Assembly: GCA_900708905.1 (NCBI GenBank)
Contig: CAADRB010000011.1
Coordinates: 364,062 to 428,061 of the forward strand
DNA: 64,000 nucleotides
Direction: 5' to 3'
DNA from: Hymenolepis diminuta
Lineage: Eukaryota; Platyhelminthes; Cestoda; Cyclophyllidea; Hymenolepididae
The notes beneath the pieces are model-generated. The model ran no database searches. It worked only from the letters and a program-made list of their open reading frames with translations, and was not told the DNA's origin. Made by a program: the position numbers and the translations under genes. Of the stretch, positions 1-12,800 are shown piece after piece (positions within the stretch are counted from its first letter, which is position 1; every line of letters starts with the position of its first letter).

Positions 1-1950
1 TGTCTTTTGAAGGTTAGTATTAACTGAAAAAAGGTGACTGGAATAAAACTAGCGCCATCTATGTGTTAGGCCCGGGACTTTTCAGCCCATGTATTAACAA
101 GGTCTAGTCCGAATTTCATGACTATGGATCCACAAACTGAATTTAAATAGGAGAAAACTAGGGGACACTCAATTAGATGAAGTAATAATGATCGCTTCTT
201 AACTATCTTATAATTTTCCAGAGGATCCCGTACATTTTTCTCCTGAAAGAGAAAATATTAAAATTAATATGGCGTTTTAATGTGCTGTCAAAATACGAAA
301 GTCATAAAAATTGCACAAGATCCTACCTTCAATTTCTTAATATATGCTTCGACAAAGATTTAATTGGATCTCATAATAAAAGAAGGGTGAAGTGATCAAA
401 ACTGCAATGCTCACAAATTTCCCATGTCAAATAAAGGGGCAAAATAATGAATACTGGATAGATTCTAAGACGCTAGAATTTCAGAATATCGGTTCCTCAG
501 TTAACAGAGTAGTTATTGTCATACATTTGTGGACTTATTAATTTGCATTGACGGTTTACTTATAGTGATAAATGATTCTGTATTATGATATACAAAAATT
601 TGACAGAAGTTTAAATTTTACATCAGATTAAACTTGAAAGGAAATTTGGCCAAAACGCGTCAAAAGAATACATTATGAAGGCCGATGACTAATACAACTT
701 TTACTGCCTCATTAATCTATACAATAACTACAATAATTATTCAGACTCTGAGTTGAGATAACAATAATATCGGAAGGTGAGTGGACAACATTATATGTGC
801 CTTATCATATTGGTTGGGAAAAGAAAAAAGCCGCTGGAGGCAATGTGTTTAGGAGATAGATAGTACAGTTTAGTTAGCGTTCTGAACCTTTGTTAATTAT
901 TTAAAGCGTTTTTAGTCAGTCAATGAACAAACAGCTTATCTTTTTTAAAGTAATAAAAGAGCTTTATTTTTACCTATGTTAGGTTCAAGTGGAAGTGAGT
1001 GAGATTTCAACTGGAATTCTGATGGCTGAACTTCATTTTTTCATAATGACGATTCTAAATCTCGTTGGAAATGCTGCCATCTTTGGGAAAAGGGTATAAT
1101 GACCTTGTGGTCAATCGACTCCTATTTTAGTCTATTTGAACAAAGGTCACGCAAATCTATGATGTGGAGTACAACACAATAATTACGAGGGAAGGGGAAA
1201 GATTAAGGCCAATTTGTCCTAAACGCTTCATTCCTTGAGACTTTGATAGCGTATGGATGGAGCTTGGCTTTCAAGGTATCCGAGGGAAAATTGTAATATC
1301 TCGAAAATTCCACACATTTGCTACAATTAATCTCATTCAGCTCAAATTTGCCTGATTGCGGAAGTAAGAATATGTCTTGATTAACTAAGTTTAAAAGATT
1401 AGGTGGTGATGAGACTCCTAACTTTAGAGTTAAAGAGCCGATATATGCTTATATGATTTTAACATAGCAGAGCTCAATATAGTTCACTCAAGGTGATAAA
1501 CTCTCCTGTTAACTATTCCATAATCCGTTTTCCGATTTTTCCAGTTTTTCTTTACTACAACATATTGAGCTCCACTATATTGAGTTCATGACTCATCCTG
1601 CTCTTCTGAAGTTGCCTATCGATTTTTCTCATCCGTTTAATTGCTTCACCCTGATCTCCCCTCAGTGCTGAGCGCAGTGTTGGAAATAAAATCATTTATT
1701 ATTTCATCAAGTAATATTTAACTAGCGTTCAGGACTCGTTGTTAATAATTCAGTGCGTTTTGGCTAAAAATAAAAGCAGTGGCTTGATCTGGGAAAAAAT
1801 TAAACTATCTGAATGTTTTATTTACAGATGGGAGTAAAAAGGATTCTAAATATTTCATTTTTATCAGATAGCCTTCACCCTATAACGACAATAAAAACAA
1901 ACCTGTTAAGGCCAATGTTGGGAGAGGGTGAACGACACTGCAATTGCTTT
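1..1950. other. no gene recognised
   Basis: AT-rich sequence with stops in all frames. I see no coding exon, RNA gene or clear mobile element here. Short open frames in this stretch have no recognisable motif. Confidence 0.5.
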
Positions 1951-1952
1951 GC

Positions 1953-2150
1953 ATATGACGCACTGGTTAGCATGCTTGTCTGCAAAGGCAGAGGTCACGG
2001 TTTCGATGCTAATAAGGCCACACCCATGAACGTGATGGCCAACCGCTCTGGTTAAGTCTGTCTAATAAAAGTGGAGTGGTAAAATTTGAGTTTCCCACCG
2101 GAGACTCCGTGATGTTACCTCACTATCCAAAATAAGTATTAAAAAAATAT
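1953..2150 (+). repeat. tRNA-derived SINE, copy 1
   Basis: The head contains a polymerase III A-box-like segment (CTGGTTAGCATGCTTGTCTG) followed by a B-box-like segment (GGTTTCGATGC). A body shared with other copies follows (GGTTAAGTCTGTCTAATA, then a GATG-TTACCTC block), and the copy ends in an A-rich tail. The same order of blocks occurs at 3172-3352, 24033-24217, 59348-59540 (minus) and 61485-61600 (minus). This is the copy in which both promoter boxes are easiest to read. The small open frame across it is not a gene. Confidence 0.72.
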
Positions 2151-2780
2151 TTCCTAAATAGGCACTGAAGTTTTCAAGTAACCCTAACTATCTCTTAAAC
2201 TGTCTATGGATTATTCTCAGCTGTCTAGCTCCTGTTCAACCCATGCAACGTTTCCTGTTTACCAGCTATAATCTCACTCCTACTACTCTAATAAACATGA
2301 TTCTTAGCGAAGTTAACGTTAATGATGGGCGGTGAGTGGACAACGTCATTTGTCATATCTATCGCAGTAGAATTGATCGGGGAAGAAAAAATTTCCGTGC
2401 AAGAATAATATAATGGAATTTAAAGTGCATAACCGAAATTATTTTACTTAGTCAAATTAATACACAAATCTGAATTTCTGAATCCATGGTGTACTAACTA
2501 AAATATTAATCATCACTATGAACTGGTTGGCTACCGATTAATAATGCCCGGAGAAACCAAAAATAATTTATTTCAGTTAGCACTGAAACAACTCACTTTG
2601 AAGCCGTATTATTATTACTGATAACAAAAACAAAGACAATAAAATTGTATCATAAAAAGCATTTAAACATGGGAAACGACAAAATAACCCAAAAACGGGT
2701 GATGGGAAATGAAGGTCGAATATAGACAGTCAGTGAAAAGTAAACTTTCTCTTTTCTCCTAATTACTCCTACTCCTTCCT

Positions 2781-2796
2781 CCCCCCCCCCCNCCCC
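2781..2796. repeat. poly-C run with one N
   Basis: Homopolymeric C run interrupted by a single undetermined base. It probably marks a sequencing or assembly uncertainty rather than biology. Confidence 0.85.
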
Positions 2797-3171
2797 ATCT
2801 CATTCATTTTCAATTAACAAATACACAGTTGTCCAACCCAACCCTAGGTCTTCTCATTCGGGAAAGACCGTTGTATCATGTTATTTTTAGGAAAACTATT
2901 AATTCTTAGAGGAAATATTAAGTTTAATTTGGTCCACCTCTCAAAGAGGCTCTTACTGGGATTAGCGTTACTTTAAATTCACGTCAAAGAAATTTACTGT
3001 TGTTTGAACGATTGACTAAATTGAGCAGTTTTTCATGGACAGACATTGCTTAGCTCAAATGCCAATTATCATTTCACTTAGATTAACTGCGCTAGTGTCT
3101 AGCTCGTAAGCTTTTGTCATGATTCCGTGACCATAAAAAAACTTAGAAATGCCTCTACAACTTAGTTTTTT

Positions 3172-3352
3172 ACAGTGTAGCGATTGGCAAGGCTATTTGC
3201 GAAGTCCGACGTCATTAATTCGATACCATCCGTACAAGCATCTAGTGAACCATGGTGTTTAAAAGTAGTTGGGAGAGACTTATCAGAAATCGGGTTTCTC
3301 GTCAGAGGTTCCAAGATGTTACTTCTCTGTCCAAGATGAGTGCTGGAAAACA
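3172..3352 (+). repeat. tRNA-derived SINE, copy 2
   Basis: Same family as the copy at 1953-2150. It has a tRNA-like head with TAGCGATTGGCAAGG and a B-box-like ATTCGATACC. The tail matches the other copies closely (CCAAGATGAGTGCTGGAAAA). The reverse-strand open frame through it is incidental. Confidence 0.72.
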
Positions 3353-3646
3353 TTCATGTTCAAAAAATTTGACCTATGCATTTATCAGAACCAGTATCGT
3401 GGTAAATTATTATGAAACTTTTATATAATAGGGTATGAGAACAGCAATAAATCTCAACAGTATGGAATAGCGGGGATCAGCTAAGCTTAGCATCCAATTT
3501 TCAAGCGGAGATATCGCAAGCTCAGTGATCAATGAATACAAATCGTTAATGAATCAATAAGAGTGGTTAGTTAGCCACCACAACCTGTTGAACAATGGAT
3601 ATACAAATCATTGCCCACGCCACGTTATAAGTCTCTAATTATTTGA

Positions 3647-3652
3647 TTTATT
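3647..3652 (-). terminator. poly(A) signal of THOC5
   Basis: AATAAA on the minus strand, about 210 nt downstream of the THOC5 stop codon. It is the nearest canonical signal I found. Assignment rests on position and hexamer only. Confidence 0.5.
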
Positions 3653-3861
3653 CAACTTTAATTTAATTGCAAAGCTTGATTGCCCTTTTCATGAGGCATT
3701 GAGTCGCAAGTAGACCGTTTCAGAATACGACCCATGGAATTTATCCGAAAAAAAGACGCTTCAGTTGGGAAACACTTACATTTTGGTACAAAATATTCAG
3801 TTTACAAAAAGGAGAGATGTAATGGGGGACGACTGAATTTCATGTACTGATCGATAGCTGA

Positions 3862-6800
3862 TCAGCGGTAAGTGAAAATGCCTCGACGAGGAAGAAATTT
3901 CAACGGACGGCTTCGAGTTCGGTACCTAAAAGACAGATATATTCATGAGGATTTTCAGCCTAGTTGATTAGAACGGTATAAAGATCCCTTTCCCAACCCA
4001 ACGCTGTACTGTAGCCAAATTATATATTAGATTGGAACGATAAAGTTAAACAATAAAACCTAAAGAGAAGTCTAAAGTGTCGCCCATTACATTTCCGGGG
4101 GTTTTCCGTTTGTGGAATGCTATCATAAATTTAGGATATAGAGTTGTACTAAAAAAAAGCATTTTATTTATGAGCTGTCCGTAAACCTATGTGAAACAAA
4201 CCTCCCAAACACGGTCCTTTTCAACCATTCTCCCGTCTTCTAATTTTGCGTAGATAGAGACTTTTCAACCCAAATCATAGATCAATAGTGAATGCAAATG
4301 AAAATAGAATTTTAACATTGGTTGTTAATAATCCTACTGTTTTTCATGATTAAAATATTCCGATTTCTGTTATCGGTACTGAATAATAAGTGTGCGCACC
4401 AGTGATAGAACAAAAGCGTGAGTGCCTACCAATCAGTGAAAATTCAATGACTGGAATGACCAATCGTAATGGTTATTGCCAGTCACCAGCACGGTAGCAG
4501 GACGAGAATCCTCCTGTCAAAAAAGCTTCAAAACTTCCTTCCCTTGCCTCGAATGAGTACCGAAAACGCTTTCCTTCTGTTGACTTGTGATTTATAATTC
4601 CGAAGACTATGGTTTGCGTTAGTTTAATAAAAAATAATCAGGCTCCTATCTCAAGCAATTTTGATGTCGAGAGAATAGAATAACCAATCATTCGACTCTT
4701 AGCTAATCTATATTAGACACATCCGGAAACACAAGATCATTCCGAAATCTTCCGAAATTTCCCTTTACTCAATAAAGCATATCAACCAGCGATTTCTCTC
4801 CTCTCCATCTATTTGTGTGGTAAATATAATAAGAAATTAGAAAGAACTCTACAACCGCTCAGATAACTTGCTATCACATACTCTAATCCGACACGGCAAG
4901 TAGTTTAATACTCTGGACATTCGAGCTAGTAGCAGGAAGTAAGTGGCAAAAATATATTTCCGATCAAGGATTTACCTCACTCCCCCCTGGGGACACAGTG
5001 GTCCAATATTTCCAACACCGTTTGCACTATCTCCAGAAGATAAGAAGATTGGCAGACAAGAGGCGATACGAGCCAACTGACAAGTGAGCAGATTTTCCGG
5101 TTTCTTACCAGTGAATGGGGATCCAGTCGAATCTTTGTTGTCACCCTCTTCTTCTCCTGTTCGCCCATCCTCCTGGGGCATCTCACGCCAGTAACAGTTC
5201 ACCTCAGTCTCCAACTCCTATAATTAAAGTGTCGAAGAATTAGTACATGGATTAAATTACTGCATTCGTTGTTTTAGTTTTGCCAATATAATTATTTAAA
5301 TTTAATATACAAAGATAATATTTGGAAAGGGATTATAGCGGTAGAGGATTAGCGCTTTTTACTGCTAACTGGGTTGGCCACGTGATTAATTCACTAATCG
5401 CGAGTCCTGGGATCTCTATAACTCTCACGCCTTTGTTCAATAATTAAAAAACACGGAAGGAAGAGAATCCAGTTGTCATAACTATATCATTCGAAAAACA
5501 GGACAATTAGAGTTTTCAGAAGAGCTTACCTGAATGTGCATGGCGTTAAGATCACCAGCAGGGAATGCATCAGTATTGCTGGCAAGGAAAATGATCGACG
5601 GATTATCAGGATATGAAGCGGGAATTGATGCACCGATTGTTAGCGCATCTACAGATCAGTAGAAAGAAATAGAAGTTCGTTAGTAAACTTTAAGTTTACT
5701 AAAAAATAAACCACATTTAAACGTAGAATTTGTTAAAAGAAGACCTTTTCCTTGGAAAGCCATCTGACACTTGAATATCGCATCTGTTGGTTGAATCAAA
5801 TCCAGTGCAATAAAGGTTTGAGCACGGGGCCAAGTCTAAAACATAAATAAAAATTGACCAGCTACTTGTTATTACATAGTAGCATATATGAGAAGAAAAG
5901 AGAAGCTCACCCTAATATCCTCAAAAGTTATTCGATCCCAAGTACTTAAACCAATATCTTTGCTGATTGGAAAGAAGGGTTTCTGATTTTCAGACAGATT
6001 TAGGACACCACTCTCAATTGCTTGGATCTAGAAAGAAAAGAAGACAAGGTAAATTGCGCGTTCATATAAGAGTATTGATTTTCATTTCAATGATTTCAAA
6101 TTGGTCCATTCTGTGCAGTTGAGTTCTACAAAATTTATAATTCAGTTAACTGAAATACATAAACGTTTAATTACTAATTCGATCCTCTATAATTTGTAGT
6201 AAATTAAATCCTAATCTACAATCAATTTCAGGTGTTATCTGCATAAATTTTCCACAGCTGAAACTTTATTCCAGAGCCGCTAAAAATTAAAACGGATAAT
6301 AATAGTAACACATAGCTCAACAATCTTATTACTTTACAACACGCAGTTTATATGCAAAGATTAACCTCCACTCAAGTTATCAGTCATTTGCCCCTCAATA
6401 TGTGTCCTAGAAAAATGCTCTCCGATCATTAATTTGTGCAACTATCAAATATGGCTTTTATCCTTCAGCTTGTAAATATCTACCCAAGCCCAATTAGTAA
6501 AGAATTTTCTAAAACTCAATTGGAGCAGAGGGATAACGTCAAGAAGCCTACCTGGAAAAGAACTCGAATTTCGTCACCTCTTTATTAGCCAGAATTAACC
6601 AGTGTGGTTAGCTATTCTGCTCCAATCCGTCACCTCTGATTTCGCAGGCATGAATATATTCAAATTTCTTAATCCCTATCCCATATTCAGGTGTGTTTTC
6701 AAACTACAAAAGAATTCACTACTGATTCAAAAGCTAGGTCCACTCAAGAACCAAAACTTTTCAGTAGTTCTGTGTTTCATGGATCCTATTCATCCATTTG

Positions 6801-9800
6801 TTCATCTGTTTCATATATCAGGTTGTAATAGAAGTTTCGTACAATTTTTCAGCTGTGTTTAGGGCACGATTACTTCGATTAGGTTTGTTAATGTTGTATG
6901 TTTATCTATGGTAATTAATAAAATATTATTTCTTCTTTCAGATTGTGTGATGATTATTGTTATTAATAACCGTTTCTAACCCTAATGTACACTCCAAATA
7001 TCAGGCATATTTTACTGTTACAATTTCACAAAGAAAACACGGCAAGCTCAGCAGCAAAACACTCAAAGACACTTATGGAAATGATGTTGTGAATGAAAAG
7101 ACCTGCAGAAGACCGTTTTCACGTTTCAAAAAGGATTACTTCAGCCTGAAAGACGAACCGAGAGCAAGATGCCCAAAAAACTCAATTCTGAGGAACTGCA
7201 AGTTGCCATTGATGAAAACTCAACCAGCACTACTAGAGAACTGAGCAAAACCTTTAACGTAAGCCGCCATATGACCATATATAGGGAGATGAGAAGACAC
7301 AAAGACAAAGTCTCAAAGGCTGGGAAATGGGCCCCACACGATTTGTCAGAAATCAACAGGCAACAGCGTGTGATCTGTTGTGTTTCACTGCGTTCTCGTG
7401 AACTTCAGGAACCTTTTTTAGACCGATTCATAACTGATAGCGACGAGAAGTGGTGGATCCTTCACAACAATGTTAAGCGCAAAAGACGGTGGCTAGGTCA
7501 AAACAGTGGTTCAAAGCCAATTCCACGAACGAGACAATTCGGGACTGCACCCGAAAAAAATTCTTTTTTTGTGTATGGTGGGATTTGAAGGGGATTGTTT
7601 ACTATGAGCTAATGGGTGACAATCTAATAATAAAGTCTGAAGTTTACTGTCAGCAGCTAACTCGTTTAAAAGCAGTTAACAGCAGGAAAACTGGCCTTCT
7701 TTGATCAATCGAAAAGAAGTGACTCTGCACCATGACGATGCCAGACCCCACACATCAAGAGCAACCAAAAATCTAATTGAAGAATTTGGCTGGGAAGTCA
7801 CGTATCACCCACCATATTCTCCCGATTTTCTCTTTCATCGACTGATTTTCATCTTTTCAGGAGCTTACAGAATCATTTAACGGCACAAAGGCTTACTTCA
7901 AGGGAAGAAATCGAAATGAAGCTAGTTTCTTTTTTGAGTCCAAACTGGCTAAATTCTATGAAGAAGGAATCAGAAAGCTTATGGCAAGATGGGAAGATGT
8001 AATTAATAAAAATGATGACTATGTTGAACACTAAATAAATGTATTTTTGACAAAATTTTCACTTTGCTTCAAATTAAAAATGGACAGAACTTCTGTTACA
8101 AGTTGATACTTAACGGACTTACCTCAGCATTAAGCGACATTCTGGCCTCTAACCGTCTAACTAGAGACGTGAACCAGGCATCAACAAATCCAAAAGGTCT
8201 CATATAGGAAGTAATCGTCGTCTTAGACGTTGAAGCAATGGTATCTTCTGTTGATTCCAGATGGGGTAGACATTGCAGACCACCTAGTTGTTGTGCCCAA
8301 GCATAGGATTTCCCACTGGGAACGTCTCTATGACCAATTCCAGCTATGGTTTCCTCTCCTTGCCAACGTGCGGCCTCCCCATCACATTGTAGATGGGAAA
8401 ATAGAGCGTCTGATGAAAGAAGATCTCTAAAGTGAGAGAAAAAAGGGATTCGGTTGAAATAAGGGTATGAATATGAGTGTCAGCAGAGAACTGTAGTCCA
8501 AAACATTTTAGTAATCCGCAAAATTACGTTAGGGTTTCCTCTTTTAACAAAGCCGGGTCTTTACTAAATGAACAAAATCAAAGCAATCTTGAAGGGTGAA
8601 TCCCTATGCTCTTCCTAAACCTTTACCTATGTCATTACTAATCCCTGAGACCTAATTATCTCGATCTCACAGTGTCGTTTGAAGGGCTAGACCCCTCTGT
8701 AACCTCAAGTTCCCTGTAGATAACCGTCGTGTATCCTCGAACGGTTTATTTTAATTATCGGAATAAGCTAATTAAGTGGTCCTTGAACGAGCGTTGCTAG
8801 AGTTCAGAATCCCCGTAGTGATATCTGGAACCATCCCATCTGTTTACACTCTTCCTCCTATCCCCCATTTCTTGTTCTCTCGAACTCTCCTCGTGGTTTA
8901 TTCAATACACTTTGGCCTACACAACTCTTCGTTTCCCACTTTTGAAACTGTCGTTGTTGCTGTCGTTAGCTGTCAGTTATTAGTTGTTACTCTAACCCCA
9001 ACAATCTTAAAGACAGGAAAACGAATACTTGTTAGAAACGGTTCATCAAAACCAATTTTACGACCAGAGGACCAGCAGTTGCTAGAACTGCTATTTACTA
9101 GCTACTAGAAATTGTGAAAATTCTTTTCGCAGAGGATTAAACTTATGTTTAATACACGAATAAAACTTAAATTTATCAAACCATGCCTAAATTTCAACTA
9201 GAGAACTAAACATATTTATAAGAGGTAATGTGCACCAGTCCTACTTCTGAATTAGTTTCGTGCGCCTGCACAAGCCTGCAAAGTCAGAGAACTTGATATA
9301 GGCATGGCCACTGATCGATTTCGATCTAGGACTGAGAGGTGGCAAAACGCGAGTTTCTTGAAAGAGCAGACTGAGGAAACTTCTGTCGAAGAAAAGTGAT
9401 ATATAACACCTCCCTCAGTTTGTCAGAAAGTTTAATTCGTCAAAGACTCGATTAATGCATATCTATTCAGAAATTAAAATAACTATTAATTCTGATCAAC
9501 AGAAAAATAGTTTAATGTGAGTGAATTTGATTTAACTCAATTATGTTAAATTTAGAAAAGATCGTATCATCCTGCAAATGTCTTAACTATTTAAATACAA
9601 AATGTACGAGTTACAAATGCTGGCTGATAGCTCTTGAATTGGTAAATTTGGGTGCTAAGCTTCTTTCGCTATCAGACGAATGTAAAATGGTTTGTGAAAC
9701 GCGGAGTTACAAAACAAAGACAACCATAAACCTTCGATCCTGAGAACCAATATCACTACTTCCTGGAGCAAATTTCACAATCCGTTTCCCTTTCTCCGGT

Positions 9801-12800
9801 AAGATATATACATCCTCCGTCCAAATCGTATCTTTGATAGGAACTTTTGATTTAATGGACATAAGCAAAATTACGAAAGCAAGTTTCCCATTCAAAGATA
9901 CCTGGATGTCGTTTTATTTACCAAAAATGAACGTTGGGAGCACTTTCCTAAATGAACTTAGCAATTATACGGGGATTAATCAATAAATCCCAAGAAATTA
10001 ATCATCTCAAAAAGTAAAACTCATTTAATAGTTTTATCTCTATTTCGAAAACAAATAATAAAATAATTCAAACAATGATTTTAAAATGTTTTTTTTATAT
10101 TTCTTTATTCAAATATACAACACTAGAGGGCATGGTAACATACAAAACACCGAATATAGATGGATTATCAAAACTCGAAACGAATTTTATCTTTAGCGAT
10201 ATCTAAATATATATTAATGGTGCTTACCTCGCAGTTTGTGAAAGAGTGCAAAGTTTTTCCAGATCATGAAGCTCCTCCCTAACAGAGACAAGTTTGGCTC
10301 GCATCACCCACTCGAAAATGAGCGTCAACTTCACATTGGCCCACTTTGCGTCTGGCCCTAAAAGACAAATAATACAGTCATATAACTGTCAATCATGTGA
10401 CTGATTTTCTTAAAAAGGGAGACATGTGCTACAAATTGACGTACCTGTTGTCATGTCAATTACAACCGAGAGAGGATGAGTTGTGTTCGTCTTGTTCTGA
10501 GAGCGTTCTTCTTCACTGTGAGGTCGTTTAGATTTCCGGTGGGATTTTTTCTACAGAGTATTATAAAAGAAATAGAAAAAATATTGTTTTTGAAGATACC
10601 CGTTCGCGTATTCCATTCATAAATTACTTCAAGGAATATAGTCATTCGGGTCTAACAACAGAGGCATCTCTGACTGAGTGAAACAGAAGGGAGGGAAATG
10701 ATATTGCTTGAATCCCAATGACTTGATTAATAATAGGAAAACCCAGATCCAAAAGGACATTTAATAATGTTCGAACTAGGCAAACCAAAGATGAGATAAT
10801 CAGGCTATGCTCGAGTGCGATTTATATCATGCTTCAAACTTATCTAGAAAAATATTAGACGAAATTATCACCCTAATCAATCTGTTCAAGTCGAAGAGCA
10901 TGTTACTTGCACTCAAATACTACAATACACACGGATTGGAGTAATTTACTCTAGTATGTTAAAGTTTGATTGCTAGTCTCATCTACGGACCCATGACTTA
11001 AAAGTTACGAATCAATGTGGCATAGCTAACTTAAATCACCTGGCCAATAAGCTCTGAATATCGGGGATATGAAACTAGAGCTCATGAGAAAGTAAACAAT
11101 TCAATGTTTTCATAATTCCAATGAAATAGCACTCGCAATTTCATCTCTACTTTGGCATTTCATACGTCAAGATGTAATAGTCTAACTAAAACTTGCAAAA
11201 GCTTATTCTGCATTGCTATGGGTGATAATTTCGACGTCTACTAAACAAGCAATAAGGGACTAAGCGATCGTTTAGGGTCCAAAATTCTAGAACCACATCT
11301 TTTCCGCAAGTTAATTTGTTTCAACTATGAATGAGAATTCTAATCAACTTCAGTAAAAAAAACAATATCTAAGCATAGCCCGAGATCAGCACACAGAGTA
11401 TAAACAAGAAAAGCAACTGGAGATATAAATTTATTCAGACAAAGGGGCTGTTTAAAAACACTAGAGTATCATTCATTACTTAAACCAAAAAGTTTAGCAC
11501 CAAATAGCAGTATTCAATAGAAATAGAATGATTACAAAAATTAATTAGCGGTTAACAGGCGACCAATTCCAGCTATTTATCGCAAAGTTTGCTAAAAATG
11601 AATAATTTGTCATTCACTTATATGATAAAAATAAAGCATTCATTTTCATATCTAATTCAATATAGAAACATAAAAGTGAAGACGAAATGAAAACAAAAAA
11701 CTAGGCCAAACCATCCCTACTGACTTAAGCCACTTAAAAATGCAAAATAATCCATTATCATTAAGAGGGCTATTAAAATACGTTTGATTAACTAGTAGAG
11801 GCATTCGTTTTGTTAAAAACTGAGTGAACGCAGACGAGTAAGAAAGTTTATCAACTACAATTGAATCTATTAGAATAGGACGTTGTCGTTGTAGAGTAAC
11901 AAGACGAACCGATCCCAATTGTAGAAGTAGACTACAGATAACAGCTAACGACAGTTTCAAAAGTGGGAAACGAAGAGTTGTGTAGGCCAAAGTGTATTGA
12001 ATAAACCACGAGGAGAGTTCGAGAGAACAAGAAATGGGGGATAGGAGGAAGAGTGTAAACAGATGGGATGGTTCCAGATATCACTACGGGGATTCTGAAC
12101 TCTAGCAACGCTCGTTCAAGGACCACTTAATTAGCTTATTCCGATAATTAAAATAAACCGTTCGAGGATACACGACGGTTATCTACAGGGAACTTGAGGT
12201 TACAGAGGGGTCTAGCCCTTCAAACGACACTGTGAGATCGAGATAATTAGGTCTCAGGGATTAGTAATGACATAGGTAAAGGTTTAGGAAGAGCATAGGG
12301 ATTCACCCTTCAATGTACAGAGAGGCAAAGTATGAATAGAAATTTCGTTATACATCAGCAATAATATACTAGGTAATAACCGCAGAAAAAGTTCCACGTC
12401 CACCGCATTTACCATATAAAACTAAAATAAAATAAATATAAAAAAATTTTGGGGACATAAATATTCCGATAGTGACTGCATGAAGTAGATTAATTCAATA
12501 AACATCACTCCATTGTTTTTCTATTCCAGTAATGACTAATGGCATCAGAAAATCACCCAGAATGAAATCTAATTCAAAAATTTGAAAATAACACAAAGAA
12601 AAGCAAGGAAATAATGTACGAGAGAGAATGTGGGTTTATTATATTCGTATATTTTTGTCATCGATGTTTTTCTATAAGATCACTCGATCAATATACGAAT
12701 TAATGACGTTAATAGTAACTAATTATCTAAAAATACCAAATATACACAGAATCGAAAATCCTACTTACTCTATTATTTACACCATTATCTTGTTCATCAG

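Noticed and set aside
8776..9108. 110-codon open frame, repeated at 11932-12126 on the other strand
   Set aside because: Both lie inside the two inverted copies of the same solo LTR; the frame repeats because the DNA does, and it has no protein motif.
9707..9895. 62-codon minus-strand frame considered as a THOC5 exon
   Set aside because: Its only good acceptor gives the wrong phase, and exon 8 joins exon 9 (8426) directly in frame with conserved sequence.
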